The notes under the pieces were generated by a model. The model saw nothing but the letters and a program-made list of their open reading frames with translations. It was not told the origin of the DNA and ran no database searches. Shown here one piece after another: positions 1-10,811 of a stretch of 64,000 bases of DNA (its first letter is position 1; every line of letters begins with the position of its first letter). This DNA is from Williamsoniiplasma luminosum. GTDB taxonomy: Bacteria > Bacillota_I > Bacilli_A > Mycoplasmatales > Mycoplasmataceae. Location: positions 1 to 64,000 of the forward strand of contig NZ_CP024963.1 of assembly GCF_002803985.1 (NCBI RefSeq). Reading direction: 5' to 3'. Made by a program: the position numbers and the translations under genes.

Positions 1-655
1 AACAGCTGTGTCTTCTGATTTATCAGTTTCAGCAGTTGCAATGGCGTTTTGTAAAGCAGTTCAATCAACTAAACTTTTACCAGCTTGAGCAATATTTTTG
101 GCTTGTTCAAGCTTGGTATCTAATGCGTTTAAGTTTGGGGTTGCAGCATTGCTGATTCATTGCTGATTGTAGATCAGTGGTTTTCACAACAGCTGTGTCT
201 TCTGATTTATCAGTTTCAGCAGTTGAAATGGCGTTTTGTAAAGCAGTTCAATCAACTAAACTTTTACCAGCTTGACCAATAGCTTTAGCTTGTTCAAGCT
301 TGGTATTTAATGTGTTTAAGTTTGGGGTTGCAGCATTGTTAAATACAGTCATTGCTGATTGTAGATCAGTGGTTTTCACAACAGCTGTGTCTTCTGATTT
401 ATCAGTTTCAGCAGTTGAAATGGCGTTTTGTAAAGCAGTTCAATCAACTAAACTTTTACCAGCTTGAGCAATATTTTTGGCTTGTTCAAGCTTGGTATTT
501 AATGTGTTTAAGTTTGGGGTTGCAGCATTGTTAAATACAGTCATTGCTGATTGTAGATCAGTGGTTTTCACAACAGCTGTGTCTTCTGATTTATCAGTTT
601 CAGCAGTTGAAATGGCGTTTTGTAAAGCAGTTCAATCAACTAAACTTTTACCAGC
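1..655 (-). repeat. 192-bp tandem repeats coding 64-residue units
   Basis: The block AACAGCTGTGTCTTCTG recurs at 1, 188, 380 and 572, giving spacings of 187, 192 and 192 bp. Copies are nearly identical, so the array is recent or homogenised. The odd 187-bp spacing arises near 149-161: an 11-bp segment CATTGCTGATT stands twice where the other copies have a 16-bp segment (CATTG followed by TTAAATACAGT), a net loss of 5 bp. The array continues beyond the left edge, so copy number is unknown. Confidence 0.95.
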
Positions 656-1588
656 TTGAGCAATAAGTCTCGCTTCAGCGATCTTTTGATTTAGAGCGTC
701 TAAGTTTGGGGTTTTAGGAGGAGCGACTGTATATGTTACAACAACTTCTCCATGATATCGATCATGCGTTCCTTTTATTTGAATTGTTACAGTACCTGAA
801 GTTTTTGTTAAAGCTGATTTAATTTGCAATTGAGTTTTGGGCAAACCTTTAAATTCTGGGTTTTGATTTAAAAAAGCTTCTATAATTTGATCATCATTAT
901 CACTAGGTAATTCGCCTAAAACTTTGTCAGTTGCTGTCGTAAGATTTATTTTCATAAGTTCAAAAGCAAATTCACCTTTAATAACTTTAGATAATTTTTT
1001 TGCTGCAACTTTTATTTTAGAACTTGAAAGCGTTCTATCTAATCCTGTGATGACATAATCCTTGTCTTGAATAATATCAATTCCATCAGTTTTTGTTTTG
1101 ATCGCGTTTTTAATTGCACTTTCAATAGTTTCCTGATTTTGATTGAAATCAGCAATTACTTTAGTGTTTTTAATATCAAGTTTGCCTACATTAACATTAA
1201 AAATTTTCTTCAAAAATACTAACTCTTTTTGTGAAGTTGGGCTAGTTGTTGATTCTTGCGAACCTTTTAACCTAAGATAACCAAATCCAATTTCGTTCTT
1301 AGCTGTAAATGTAATTTTTGAAAATTTTGATCCTTTAATATTTGAAGTTGTATATTCAACACTTGAAAATATTTTATGTGGTGATGATAGTTCTGCGCCT
1401 AAAAAGTCAACTTCAACCGCTTGAATGTTTGAATAACCTTTAATCATTTCTGGTTCAACATCAATAAAGTTTGTTCCATTTGGGACAACCTCTATATCGA
1501 TTCTTTTTACATTATTACATGCAAAGACAGTTGCCGCTGTTGACGCGACAACACAAATACTATTCAATAGTAATAGTAATTTTTTCAT
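77..1588 (-). CDS. Repetitive surface lipoprotein, frameshifted in its repeat array
   Basis: Predicted membrane-anchored surface lipoprotein of unknown function. Residues 1-24 form a signal peptide with a lipobox ending VFAC (Cys24). Residues about 25-300 are a unique region that includes one unit related to those of the lipoprotein at 2181-5186 (…NPEFKGL…YHGEVVVTYTV). The C-terminal part consists of 64-residue tandem repeats (WTALQNAISTAETDKSEDTA…AQAGKSLVD). Two full 192-bp spacings are in frame. The next spacing is 187 bp, which shifts the frame and brings a TAA at 77-79, giving 503 residues. Repeat coding continues in another frame to the left window edge. The start follows a purine-rich stretch (AAGGAAAAGGAA) about 13 nt upstream. 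The repeats look helical and faintly FIVAR-like, but I cannot assign a family. Confidence 0.75.
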
Positions 1589-2180
1589 TTACCTAATTTA
1601 TTCCTTTTCCTTGTTTTCGTTCTCTCTGCGAAAGTTGGTGGATTTCTACAAATGTGTTAATAAAATTAATAATTTATTCATTTTTGTTCCTTCTAAATTT
1701 TTTTAAAATTTTCATATTTCTATATTTATCCAAACAAGAAACTATGATTTTTTTCGATTTGTCAAGTCTTTATTTAAAAAAGCGAAATAATTGTTGAAAT
1801 GCAAATGATAATGTGTTTAATGATATTTTTTAAATCTATGAACACAAGAATTAATTGTGTTCGATAATAAAAATTATTTTGGTTTATCAAGAAATAAAAA
1901 ATTAATTACAAATAGTAATTCCCAAATTCAAACTTCCATCGTTATCACTTAATAGTGATAGTATCTATGCTATTTGGTCATAAAAAACCCTCTTTCTTTG
2001 CACATATTCATACAACCGTTTTGTTGTGATGCAATTATGTGTTTGGAAAAAGGATTGATTACAGTTAAATGTTAAAAGATCTGAAAATGCATGTATTTTT
2101 TACGAAATATTATGATTGTTGTTTGATAACGATAGATCAAATCTCTAAATTAACTAATTGTTTTAAATTTTAATCTAATT
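1589..2180. other. 592-bp intergenic stretch between the two lipoprotein genes
   Basis: No convincing gene. It holds a small minus-strand reading frame at 1646-1681 (MNKLLILLTHL then TAG) behind a good Shine-Dalgarno sequence (AGAAGGA). It looks like the first codons of a lipoprotein signal peptide and lies in the same frame as the ATG at 1588, separated by two in-frame stops. A perfect 7-bp hairpin with a 4-nt loop lies at 1943-1960 without a U-tract. The rest is AT-rich and featureless to my reading. Confidence 0.6.
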
Positions 2181-5100
2181 TTATGCAGCTGAAGAATATC
2201 AACCATTGATAAATCAATGAGTTTCTGAAACGACCATATCTACTGTGCTTGGTATTACTTTAAACAAAGAATTTGAAGCTTTAAGTTCTAATATGTATCC
2301 TGTTCTTATTACACCAGGAAGAGGCGCTAAACATCATATTTTTATGTTTAATCTGTCCTTTCAAAATACTGGAAGAGCTTCTTGAATCGCTGTTTCAGCA
2401 AGATCTTTTGTGGCAAAAGTTTTTGATTCAAGAGCATTATCAATAGTTCGCTCTAACATTCTTCCATCTAAAAATAATTGATTATTTTCAAATTGGACAT
2501 CAGCACTGCCTTGCAGAGTTGCAAAATCAGGTCTAACTTTAATTTTTGCCTCGTGATTTGTGATATGACTAACTATTAAATCGTCTTCTGTTAAAGTTGT
2601 GATTGAGTTCTTATTAAGAAATAGAAATTTTATTGTACTTTCATCTCTATTATCCAATGCACCTAAATTTGTTGTTGTAACAACCAAACTCGGTTTAATT
2701 GTATAAGTTACATCATATTGCCCTTGATGAGTTGGAAAACTATCTTTAATTTTAATTGTTGCTGAACCTTCTAATGGTGTTCCAACAAATTCTAAATCAT
2801 TAATTGTCAAACCAGCAAATACTAATGGATTTTGAGCAATTAAAGCTTCTTTAATTGCTTCTGCATTATTATTTAGAGCTCCTAAATTTAGAGTTGGAGC
2901 ATTAATTGTGGGCTTAATTGAATAAGTTACATCAACTTGTCCTTGATGAGTGGGGGCATTCGTTTTAACTTTAATTGTTGCACCCTCAGTATTTATTGCA
3001 CTTATTTCTAAATGTTCACCTGTTAAACCAACAAATGAATTTTTTTCAAGAAAGATAGATCTAATTGTAGATTCAGCTTGACTGTTTAATGGTCCTAAAT
3101 TTAGAACCCCTGTATTTATATTTGGTTTGATTGTATAACTCACATCAACTTGTCCTTGATGAGTTAGTGAAGTGTTTTTAATTCTAATTCTTGATTTAAC
3201 ATTATCTGGGGTTCCTACCAATTCTAAATCCTCTTTTGCTAAGCTTGTAAATTGTGAATTCATTTGAAGAAAAATATTTTTGATCATGTCTGAAGAATTA
3301 TCATTTATTGCACCTAAATGAGTAATTGTGTTTGTTGTGTCAATATCTGGTTTGATTGAAAAATTCACTACAACTTCCCCTTGATGAGTAGCTACATTAG
3401 ATTTAATTTTAGCACTTTGAGAGCTTGTTGCACTAACTTCTAATTGGTTAGCACCCAAACCTAAAGTTGGGTTTTTTTCAATGAATTTGGTTTTAATTGT
3501 TGCTTCATTATTATCGTTTAGCATTCCTAAAACAGTATTTGCAGTATCGATATTTGTTTTAAGTGAAAAACTTACATTTACACTTCCTTGGTGAGTTGAT
3601 GAAGTGTTTTTCACACGAATAGTTGCACCATTATTTTGTATATCATTAACTTCTAAATCGACAGATTTTAAATCTAAATCTTGGTTTTTCGCAATGAAAT
3701 TATTTTTAATTGTTGCTTCATTATTATCGTTTAGCATTCCTAAAACAGTATTTGCAGTATCAATATTTGCTTTAAGTGAAAAACTTACATTTACACTTCC
3801 TTGGTGAGTTGATGAACTTGAAAGAACTGAAATTGTTGCGCCCAAATCAGTTATTGCAATAACTTCTAAATCCTCAGATTTTAAATCTAAATTTTGGTTT
3901 TTGTCAATGAAATTGTTTTTAATTGTATCTTGTTCTTTGTTATTCAATCCACCCAAAGCTTTAGATGTTGCAATATTAATATTTGTTTTGATTGTAAAAC
4001 TTACTATCACTTCTCCTTGATGAGTAGCTACATTAGATTTAATTTTAATCTTAGCACTTTGAGAGCTTGTTTCACTAACTTCTAAATCTTCCTGACCTAA
4101 ATTTAATGATGGATTTTCAATAAGAAATGCTCTTTTAATTGTGGTTTCAAAATTGTTGTCTAATGGCCCTAAAACTCCATTTCATTGCGCATTATTTGTT
4201 TTGATAGTATAAATTACTTCAACTTTTCCTTGATGAATTAAAGAACTTGGTAAAATTGTAATCGTTGCTTTTCCAACATCTTTAATTTGAATTTCTAAAT
4301 CTTCAGAGCGTAAATTTAATGACGGATTTTTAATAAGGAAAGCAGTTTTAATTGTATCTATTTCAGCATCAATCAATGGTCCTAAATCAAAAATTGTATT
4401 TGCGCTGCGAATCATATTTTTGATTGTATAAAATACATCAACTTGGTCGTGATAAGTTATAGAACTTGGTAAAATTGTAATCGTTGCTTTTCCACCATCT
4501 TTAATTTGAATTTCTAAATCTTCAGGGTGCAAATTTAAAGATGGATTTGCAACAAGAAAAGCAGTTTTAATTGTTTCTATATTTTCATCATTTAGTCCAT
4601 TCAATGTTTTAATTAAAACTGTTTTTATATTAGTTTTAAGTACAAAGTTTACTAAAATTTCTCCTTGATAAGTTCTAGCGTTTGGTTTGACTCTAATTTT
4701 AGCTGTCAAACCAGTTGTCTCAATAACTTCTAAATCATTTGGTTGCATTTTTAGTAATTGATTTTTAGCAAGAAAAGCAGTTTTAATTGTTGCTGCATTA
4801 TTATTATTTAATGATCCAATTTCTTGTGAAAGACCTTCTAATTCAATTATGTTTTTTTTAGTAGCACAAACCGCTATAACACTACCTTTAAAATGTTTTG
4901 TGCCTTTTTGTACTACTATTTTTTGCCTTCCATCTTCAAGAATTTCTGCTTCTAAATCTCTAGCCTTTAAAGTTTTTAATCCCTCATTTATTTGATTTTC
5001 TTCTAAAAATTTAGCAATAATTGTATCGGATTTTAGATTATCTAAATCTATTAAGTTTAATTGAATATTTGGAATTTGTTCAATATCAATTTGATTGTTT

Positions 5101-5186
5101 GGCATTTTAACACCGCATGCTACAACAGTTACTGGGAGTGTTGCACATATGGTAAAATTCCCTAATAACATTAGTATTTTTTTCAT
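2181..5186 (-). CDS. Large repeat lipoprotein (about 1001 residues)
   Basis: Predicted surface lipoprotein of unknown function. The signal peptide ends VVAC (Cys24). Residues about 40-905 are built from about eleven or twelve diverged units of roughly 70 residues. Each runs LGxLNxxxExTIKxxFLxKNPxLxLxxxDLEV…IKV…THQGxVxVxYxIK, which reads as a helix followed by beta-strands. A unique tail of about 96 residues follows and ends at TAA 2181-2183. Several TGA codons are read as Trp, including at 4182 and 2361. Units 6 and 7 are nearly identical in DNA. The start has a strong Shine-Dalgarno sequence (AGAAGGAAGG) and a possible promoter upstream. One related unit occurs in the lipoprotein at 77-1588, so the module is shared between neighbours. 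I do not recognise the family. Confidence 0.85.
2487..5069 (-). repeat. Diverged ~70-residue tandem units inside the lipoprotein gene
   Basis: About eleven to twelve units are spaced roughly 210-220 bp apart and recognised by the repeated ATTAAA-type TIK codons, the DLEV motif and THQG. The two units at about 3490-3605 and 3705-3815 differ at only a few bases over about 110 bp and lie 213 bp (71 codons) apart, which indicates a recent in-frame duplication. The N-terminal unit (about 4870-5069) is the most degenerate, with FKG in place of HQG. Confidence 0.85.
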
Positions 5187-5230
5187 TTTTATTTTCCTTC
5201 CTTCTCGAAATTTATGATTTCCAACAAGAA

Positions 5231-5256
5231 TTTATAGTTTTTTTTGTTTTTGTCAA
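5231..5256 (-). promoter_or_regulatory. Possible promoter of the large lipoprotein
   Basis: On the minus strand TTGACA (5256-5251) precedes TATAAA (5236-5231). The 14-bp spacer is short, so the -10 assignment is uncertain. The Shine-Dalgarno sequence AGAAGGAAGG lies further downstream, before the ATG at 5186. Confidence 0.4.
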
Positions 5257-5340
5257 TCACTTTTGCAAGAAAATGAAAAAAATATTAAATTTTAAGGTAT
5301 TAAGCGAATTCATTAAGTCTTTTTTGCTTAAAATTTCACA

Positions 5341-5364
5341 AAAAAAAACGCAAAATGCGTTTTT
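5341..5364 (-). terminator. Terminator of the nox-to-ackA operon
   Basis: An 8-bp stem AAAACGCA/TGCGTTTT with a 3-nt loop is followed on the minus strand by eight U residues. It lies 49 bp past the ackA stop. Confidence 0.85.
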
Positions 5365-5412
5365 AAAATATTGGATACAAACTTTAAAAATTGTTTTAAA
5401 TTGATTTGAAAT

Positions 5413-6597
5413 CTATTTAATCAATTTTAATGTGTGATTACAAATCATTAATTCTTCGTTGGTACGAACACAATAAATTGGGTATTTTGATTTCGGAGTT
5501 GAAATTAAATTGTAATCAGTATATTTAGCATGATTGGCATTTTCATCAAGTTCTAATTCCAGTAATTTGGCGTTGGCAATAATTTCTGCTCTTGTTGATT
5601 TTGAATTTTCTCCAACTCCAGCTGTAAATACAATCGCATCAATTTTACCTTCAAGTTGGTTAGCGTAATCCACAAGATAACGATCAACAACTTGACAGTA
5701 TTTTTTTCATGTTAAAGTTACTTGTTCATTTCCGGCTCTAACAGCATCAGTGACATCACGCATGTCACTCAACCCACTCATCCCAAATAAACCAGATTGT
5801 TTATTTAGAGCATCGGTGATTTGGAAAACATCCATCCCAGTTTCTTTAACCATGTATTGAACAATCGAAGGATCGATATCTCCAGATCTGGTTCCCATCA
5901 TCAATCCAGCTAACGGAGTAAATCCCATTGATGTATCAAGGGATTTACCATTTTTGATAGCTGCCATACTAGCTCCATTTCCTAAATGACAAATAATTAA
6001 GTTTAATTTGTTTTGGTCAATTTTTAAAACTTGGCTCATATGGGTTGTAATGTATTCATAACTGATTCCATGAAAACCGTATTTTCGAACTTTGTGATCA
6101 GTATATCAATTGTATGGAACAGGATATAAATAATTAAGTGGAGCTAAAGTTTGATGAAATGATGTGTCAAAAACTGCTACCATCGGAATTTTAAATTCTT
6201 TTTCAAAAGCGTTGATCGCAACTAAACCTGGTGGGTTATGTAATGGTGCTAATTTAAAATTCGCTTCAATTACTTTTTTCACTTCTTCATTAATAATGGT
6301 TGGTTGAATAAATTTATCTCCACCATGCACAGTTCTAAAACCAATTCCGGTGATATCTGCTTTGTTTTTGATGACTTGTAATTCAAGCATGCGATTGTTA
6401 ATTTCTCCAACTGCTGCTAAATGATCTGGCATATTGATTTTTCATTCATATTTTTGGCCTTGGAATTTCATCACTAAATTTCCATCAATCCCAATCCTTT
6501 CAGCCAATCCTTCTAAAATCGAAATTGGTGTCGTGTTTTGGGTTTCAAACAACTGGAATTTAATTGAACTTGAACCAGGATTTACTACTAAAATCAT
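5413..6597 (-). CDS. ackA: Acetate kinase
   Basis: Converts acetyl phosphate plus ADP to acetate plus ATP, the substrate-level ATP step of the acetate branch. The 394 residues match the usual family length. The start MILVVNPGSSSIKFQL is the conserved N-terminal phosphate-binding segment. Further family motifs are RTVHGGDKF, VAVFDTSFHQTLA, CHLGNGASMAAI, GLMMGTRSGDIDP and VFTAGVGENS. TGA codons at about 6433, 6103, 6040 and 5674-5706 are Trp. AGAGG precedes the ATG. It is the last gene of the operon, 37 bp after pta, and is followed by a strong terminator. Confidence 0.96.
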
Positions 6598-6634
6598 TTT
6601 TACCTCTAATATCTATTTGTGTTTAATGTTGTTT

Positions 6635-7600
6635 TTAAGCATTTAATGCTTGGAAAGCTGTATAAATTGCAGTTTCATAAATGTCTTCAAGTGTTGCTCC
6701 ACGACTCAAATCATTAATCGGTTTATTTAAACCTAAAATGAAGGGACCAACAGCATCAAAACCACCGAAACGTTGAGCAATTTTATACCCAATGTTGGCT
6801 GATTGTAATTCTGGGAAAACAAAAACATCTGGGATTGCTTTTTTTAATTTGGTATTGGGAGCTTTTTTATTTCTCACTTCTTGAACAAAAGCAGCGTCAA
6901 ATTGGAATTCACCATCATAGATGAAATCAGGTTTGATGTTATCTAATTCAGCAATTGCTCCAACCACTTTATCAACTGCTTCACCAGCTCCAGATCCTTT
7001 TGTTGAATAACTTAAAAAGACAGTTTCAGGATTAGCGACATTCATTGATTTAGCAAAGTTAGTTGCCATAATTCCGATTTGAGCTAATTGTTTAGCATCA
7101 GGATTAACATTTAATGCACAATCTGTGAAAATAAATGCTTGATCATCTTTTTTCATAATGAAAGCAGATGAAGCAATTGAAAAGCCTTTTTTAACTTTCA
7201 CAACTTGTAAAGCTGGACGTAAAGTATCAGCAGTTGTGAAAGTTAAACCACAAACCATCGCATCAACTTTTTGTTCTAAGATCATCATTGTTCCAATGTA
7301 TGTTCTTAATTGCATTAATTTAGTTGCTTGTTCTAAATTGGTTTTTTCACCACGAATTTCAACAAATTTGTTGATGTATGGAGTGGTGTCAATTTGATCA
7401 ACTGATAACATTTGAATTTTTGGATTTGCATTAGTTGGGATATCAGTTTTTTTGTTGAACAACAAAATGACATTGACTAAATTTTCTTCAACAAGCATTT
7501 GGGCTGTTTGTTGAATTTTCAATTCATCACCTTCTGGGAAGATGATGGTTTGAGTTTTTGAATCTTTTAAAATTGTTTTAATTTCTTTTAATGAATACAT
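6635..7600 (-). CDS. pta: Phosphate acetyltransferase
   Basis: Exchanges CoA for phosphate on acetyl-CoA to give acetyl phosphate for AckA. The 321 residues are the short single-domain form. Family motifs include IIFPEGDELKI, VDAMVCGLTFTTADTLRPAL, FLSYSTKGSGAGE and FVFPELQSANIGYKIAQR. The ATG lies one base after the lpdA stop and has no Shine-Dalgarno sequence of its own, so translation is probably coupled to lpdA. It is an operon member between lpdA and ackA. Confidence 0.96.
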   Translation of the reverse strand: MYSLKEIKTILKDSKTQTIIFPEGDELKIQQTAQMLVEENLVNVILLFNKKTDIPTNANPKIQMLSVDQIDTTPYINKFVEIRGEKTNLEQATKLMQLRTYIGTMMILEQKVDAMVCGLTFTTADTLRPALQVVKVKKGFSIASSAFIMKKDDQAFIFTDCALNVNPDAKQLAQIGIMATNFAKSMNVANPETVFLSYSTKGSGAGEAVDKVVGAIAELDNIKPDFIYDGEFQFDAAFVQEVRNKKAPNTKLKKAIPDVFVFPELQSANIGYKIAQRFGGFDAVGPFILGLNKPINDLSRGATLEDIYETAIYTAFQALNA

Positions 7601-7601
7601 A

Positions 7602-9500
7602 TTATAAGTTCAAAGTCTTTCCAGTTAATAAAGCTTCAGCAGCTTCTCCAATTGCCTCACTCATTGTTGGGTGAGGATGAATTGCGTGAGCAATTTCTGA
7701 AATTGTTGATTCAGATTCCATTGCCACAGCAAGTTCTGAAATCATTTCTGTGGCACGGTTCCCAATAATATGTGCCCCAATCACTGTTTGATATTTGTTT
7801 TCAATAATTAATTTAACAAAACCATGAGTATCTCCATCAGCTAAAGCTTTACCAATTGCTTGGAACGGGAATTTGAAGGCTTTGTAATCAAGATTTTCTT
7901 TTTTACATTGTTCTTCAGTTTTACCAATTGTGGCAATTTCAGGACTTGCATAAATACAACTTGGAACACGTTCAAATTCCATTTTCATATCTTCAGCATG
8001 GGCAATCCCTTTTTTACGAGCAATATGGTTAACAGCAATTAAACCTTCATGACTTGCCACGTGAGCTAACATCAAACGACCGTTAACATCTCCAATGGCA
8101 TAAACATTGTCAAGATTTGTTTGACAATAATCATTGGCAATTTCAATGTAACCATTACCAGCTTTTTTTAGACCGATATTTTCAAAACCTTCTGTGAATG
8201 GTTTTCTTCCAACAGATTGTAAGCAGTAATCTGCTTCAAGTTTGATTTCTTTACCATCAAGTTCATAAACAACTTTATTTTTTTCAATCCCTTTAATCAT
8301 CGCGTTTGTGACGATTGTAATATTTGATTTACTACTTAAAATTTTGCTCATTTCTTTTGATAGATCAGCATCAAGCATTTCAAGAATGGTTGGTAAACCT
8401 TGAAGTAAAACAACTTCACTACCATAACTGGCAAACATTGAAGCAAATTCAACCCCAATTACTCCTCCACCAATAATGATAACTTTTTTAGGTAATTTTG
8501 GTAATGATAAAGCATGAGTTGAATTGATTAAGAAACCAGTTTTTTCAGCTTCTTCAAAACCTGGTAAAGTTAATCCACGAGGATTTGAACCAGTGGCAAT
8601 GATTAAATCATCAGTTGTAAATGTTTCACCATTCACTTTGATTGTGTGATTATCAATTGCTTCAGCCACACCTTCGATGTGTTTGATTTTGTTTTTGTTC
8701 ATCAAGTAAAGGACACCACTACTTAATTTCTTAACAACATCTTCTTTACGTTCAATCACTGCTTTTCAATTAACAGTAATTTTGGCATCTTTTGAAATTT
8801 CAATTCCAAAAGATGCTGCTTTATGAACAGTTTGTTCAAAAACTTTTCCAGATTTTAATAAGGTTTTAGTTGGAATACATCCGATGTTTAAACAAACTCC
8901 TCCATAAGCACCTTTTTCAATAATTAAAGTTTTTAAACCAAGGTTTGCAGCTTTAATTGCAGCCACATAACCACCAACTCCGGCTCCCACGATGATTACA
9001 TCAAAGTGTTTTTCTGGATTTGGTGCTTGGAAATTAGTTTTTCTTGGTGGTAAGGTTCCATTACCTTCTTGTAAGGCAGGAGCACAATCTGCTAATGCAC
9101 TTTTTGTTGCTTCACAAGCACTTGGTGTGGTTTGTTTTGGTAACCCACGAGTGATCAATTTATTTGAAACAGGAGTGGCACCAACAACACTGGCGTTTTC
9201 TTCTTCTTTAACTTCTGGACCTTTAACAGCTGGGGTTGGTTCTGGTTTTGATGCAGCAGTTGATGAACCATCATCAATTTCCATCACAACTTCTCCAACA
9301 ACAATATCTTGATCAGCTTTGATCAAGATATTGGCGATTTTTCCAGTCACGGGGGCTGGGATTTCTGAATTAACTTTATCAGTTTCAACAAAGAAAAGTG
9401 GATCACCAGCTTTTACTTCTTGACCCAATGTGACTAAAACTTCAGCAACTTTTCCTTCAGTTAATCCTTCTCCGATATCTGCGAATTTTACTTTAAACAT
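7602..9500 (-). CDS. lpdA: Dihydrolipoamide dehydrogenase (E3) with N-terminal lipoyl domain
   Basis: E3 of pyruvate dehydrogenase: reoxidises dihydrolipoyl groups with FAD and NAD+. It has 632 residues, about 160 more than a bare E3, because residues 1-80 are a lipoyl domain with the ETDKVN lysine site. A linker (about 80-160) leads to the FAD domain ([18 protein letters not shown]), the redox disulphide [13 protein letters not shown], the NAD site [16 protein letters not shown] and the C-terminal base motif [15 protein letters not shown] at 8766 is Trp. The lipoyl domain is almost identical to that of pdhC just upstream, so it is a local duplication. E3s with a lipoyl domain are known in Mollicutes. 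Confidence 0.96.
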
Positions 9501-9512
9501 TTTTTCTCTTTT

Positions 9513-10799
9513 CTATCCAACTAATAAAAGTACTGGATTTTGTAAGTATTCTTCAATTTTCATTAAGAATCTTCCAGCATCAGCTCCATCGATCACACGA
9601 TGATCAACTGTGGCTACAAACGGCATAATATCTCTTGGTTTAAATTCTCCATCAAGATAAACTGGTTGTTTGGTCATTGACCCAACTCCCATAATTGCAG
9701 CTTCTGGTGGGTTAATAATTGGTGTTGCATAAGTTAAACCAACTGAACCAAAATTAGTAATTGTGAAAGTTGCTTCTGTCATTTCTTTCATTGTTAATTT
9801 TTTATCACGTGCTTTTGTTGCCAAATCACTAATTGCATGAGCAATTTGGAATAATGACATTTTGTCAGCGCTTTTAATCACAGGAACCATTAATCCCTCT
9901 GGTGTATCAACAGCAATTCCGATGTTAATATTATTCATAAATTGAATAGCATTATTTGCTTCATCAATTCTGACATTAATATTTGGGAATGCTTTTAATG
10001 CTTGAGCAGCTGCTTTAACAATAAATGCTAGGAAAGTTAATTTGATTCCTTGACTAGCAGCAACATCTTTAATTTGATTACGAGTAGCAACTAAATTAGT
10101 AACATCAATATCTTTAAATCCTGTAAATGAAGCATTTTCAGTATGTGATTTTTTCATCGCTTTAACTGTTGCTTTACGAATCGCATTCATTGGTTTTGAT
10201 TCGAATGTTAATGCATCATTAAATGATGCAACAAAAGCTGGTCCAGCTTGTGGGCTTGGAGCAACGCTTGGTTGTGCTGGTTGATTAACACTTGGTTTTT
10301 TCAAGTCGTGTGAAAGAATTTTTCCATTTGATCCTGATCCAGTAATAGTTGCTAAATCAATGCCTAAATCTTTGGCCATTTTACGTACTAATGGTGTGGC
10401 CAAAATTTGTTTATTACTTTGATTTTGATTTGCATTAACTGAACCTCCACGGTCAATTAGCTTGTTAGAAACAGGGGTTGCTCCAACTACACTTGCATTT
10501 TCTTCGATTGGAGCTGTGGTTGATGCAGCTGGTGTTGGTTCTGGTTTTGCTTCAGCAGTTGATGAACCATCATCAATTTCCATCACAACTTCTCCAACAA
10601 CAATATCTTGATCAGCTTTGATCAAGATATTGGCGATTTTTCCAGTCACTGGGGCTGGGATTTCTGAATTAACTTTATCAGTTTCAACAAAGAAAAGTGG
10701 ATCTCCAGCTTTTACTTCTTGACCCAATTTTACTAATACTTCAGCAACTTTTCCTTCAGTTAATCCTTCTCCGATATCAGCGAATTTAACTTTAAACAT
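9513..10799 (-). CDS. pdhC: Dihydrolipoamide acetyltransferase (E2 of pyruvate dehydrogenase)
   Basis: Transfers the acetyl group from the lipoyl arm to CoA and forms the core of the complex. It has 428 residues: one lipoyl domain (1-80, [12 protein letters not shown]), a Pro/Ala/Glu-rich linker, a peripheral subunit-binding domain (about 135-165, ATPLVRKMAKDLGIDLATI) and the catalytic domain with the C-terminal motif VDHRVIDGADAGRF, which carries the active-site His and Asp. GAGGGAG precedes the ATG. It lies 12 bp after pdhB and 12 bp before lpdA. Confidence 0.97.
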   Translation of the reverse strand: MFKVKFADIGEGLTEGKVAEVLVKLGQEVKAGDPLFFVETDKVNSEIPAPVTGKIANILIKADQDIVVGEVVMEIDDGSSTAEAKPEPTPAASTTAPIEENASVVGATPVSNKLIDRGGSVNANQNQSNKQILATPLVRKMAKDLGIDLATITGSGSNGKILSHDLKKPSVNQPAQPSVAPSPQAGPAFVASFNDALTFESKPMNAIRKATVKAMKKSHTENASFTGFKDIDVTNLVATRNQIKDVAASQGIKLTFLAFIVKAAAQALKAFPNINVRIDEANNAIQFMNNINIGIAVDTPEGLMVPVIKSADKMSLFQIAHAISDLATKARDKKLTMKEMTEATFTITNFGSVGLTYATPIINPPEAAIMGVGSMTKQPVYLDGEFKPRDIMPFVATVDHRVIDGADAGRFLMKIEEYLQNPVLLLVG

Positions 10800-10811
10800 T
10801 TTTTCTCCCTC

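Noticed and set aside
1-655. CRISPR array
   Set aside because: Repeat units are 192 bp, nearly identical throughout and in coding register; there are no spacers.
352-659. Plus-strand open frames in the repeat array
   Set aside because: They repeat with the 192-bp period and arise from the reverse of the lipoprotein coding strand; no ribosome site precedes them.
1943-1960. Hairpin as a terminator of the large lipoprotein
   Set aside because: The stem is perfect but has no U-tract on either strand and lies about 220 bp from the stop.
6040-6105. Gaps between frame pieces as broken genes in the nox-ackA operon
   Set aside because: Every gap is a TGA codon, and reading it as Trp restores conserved family motifs.
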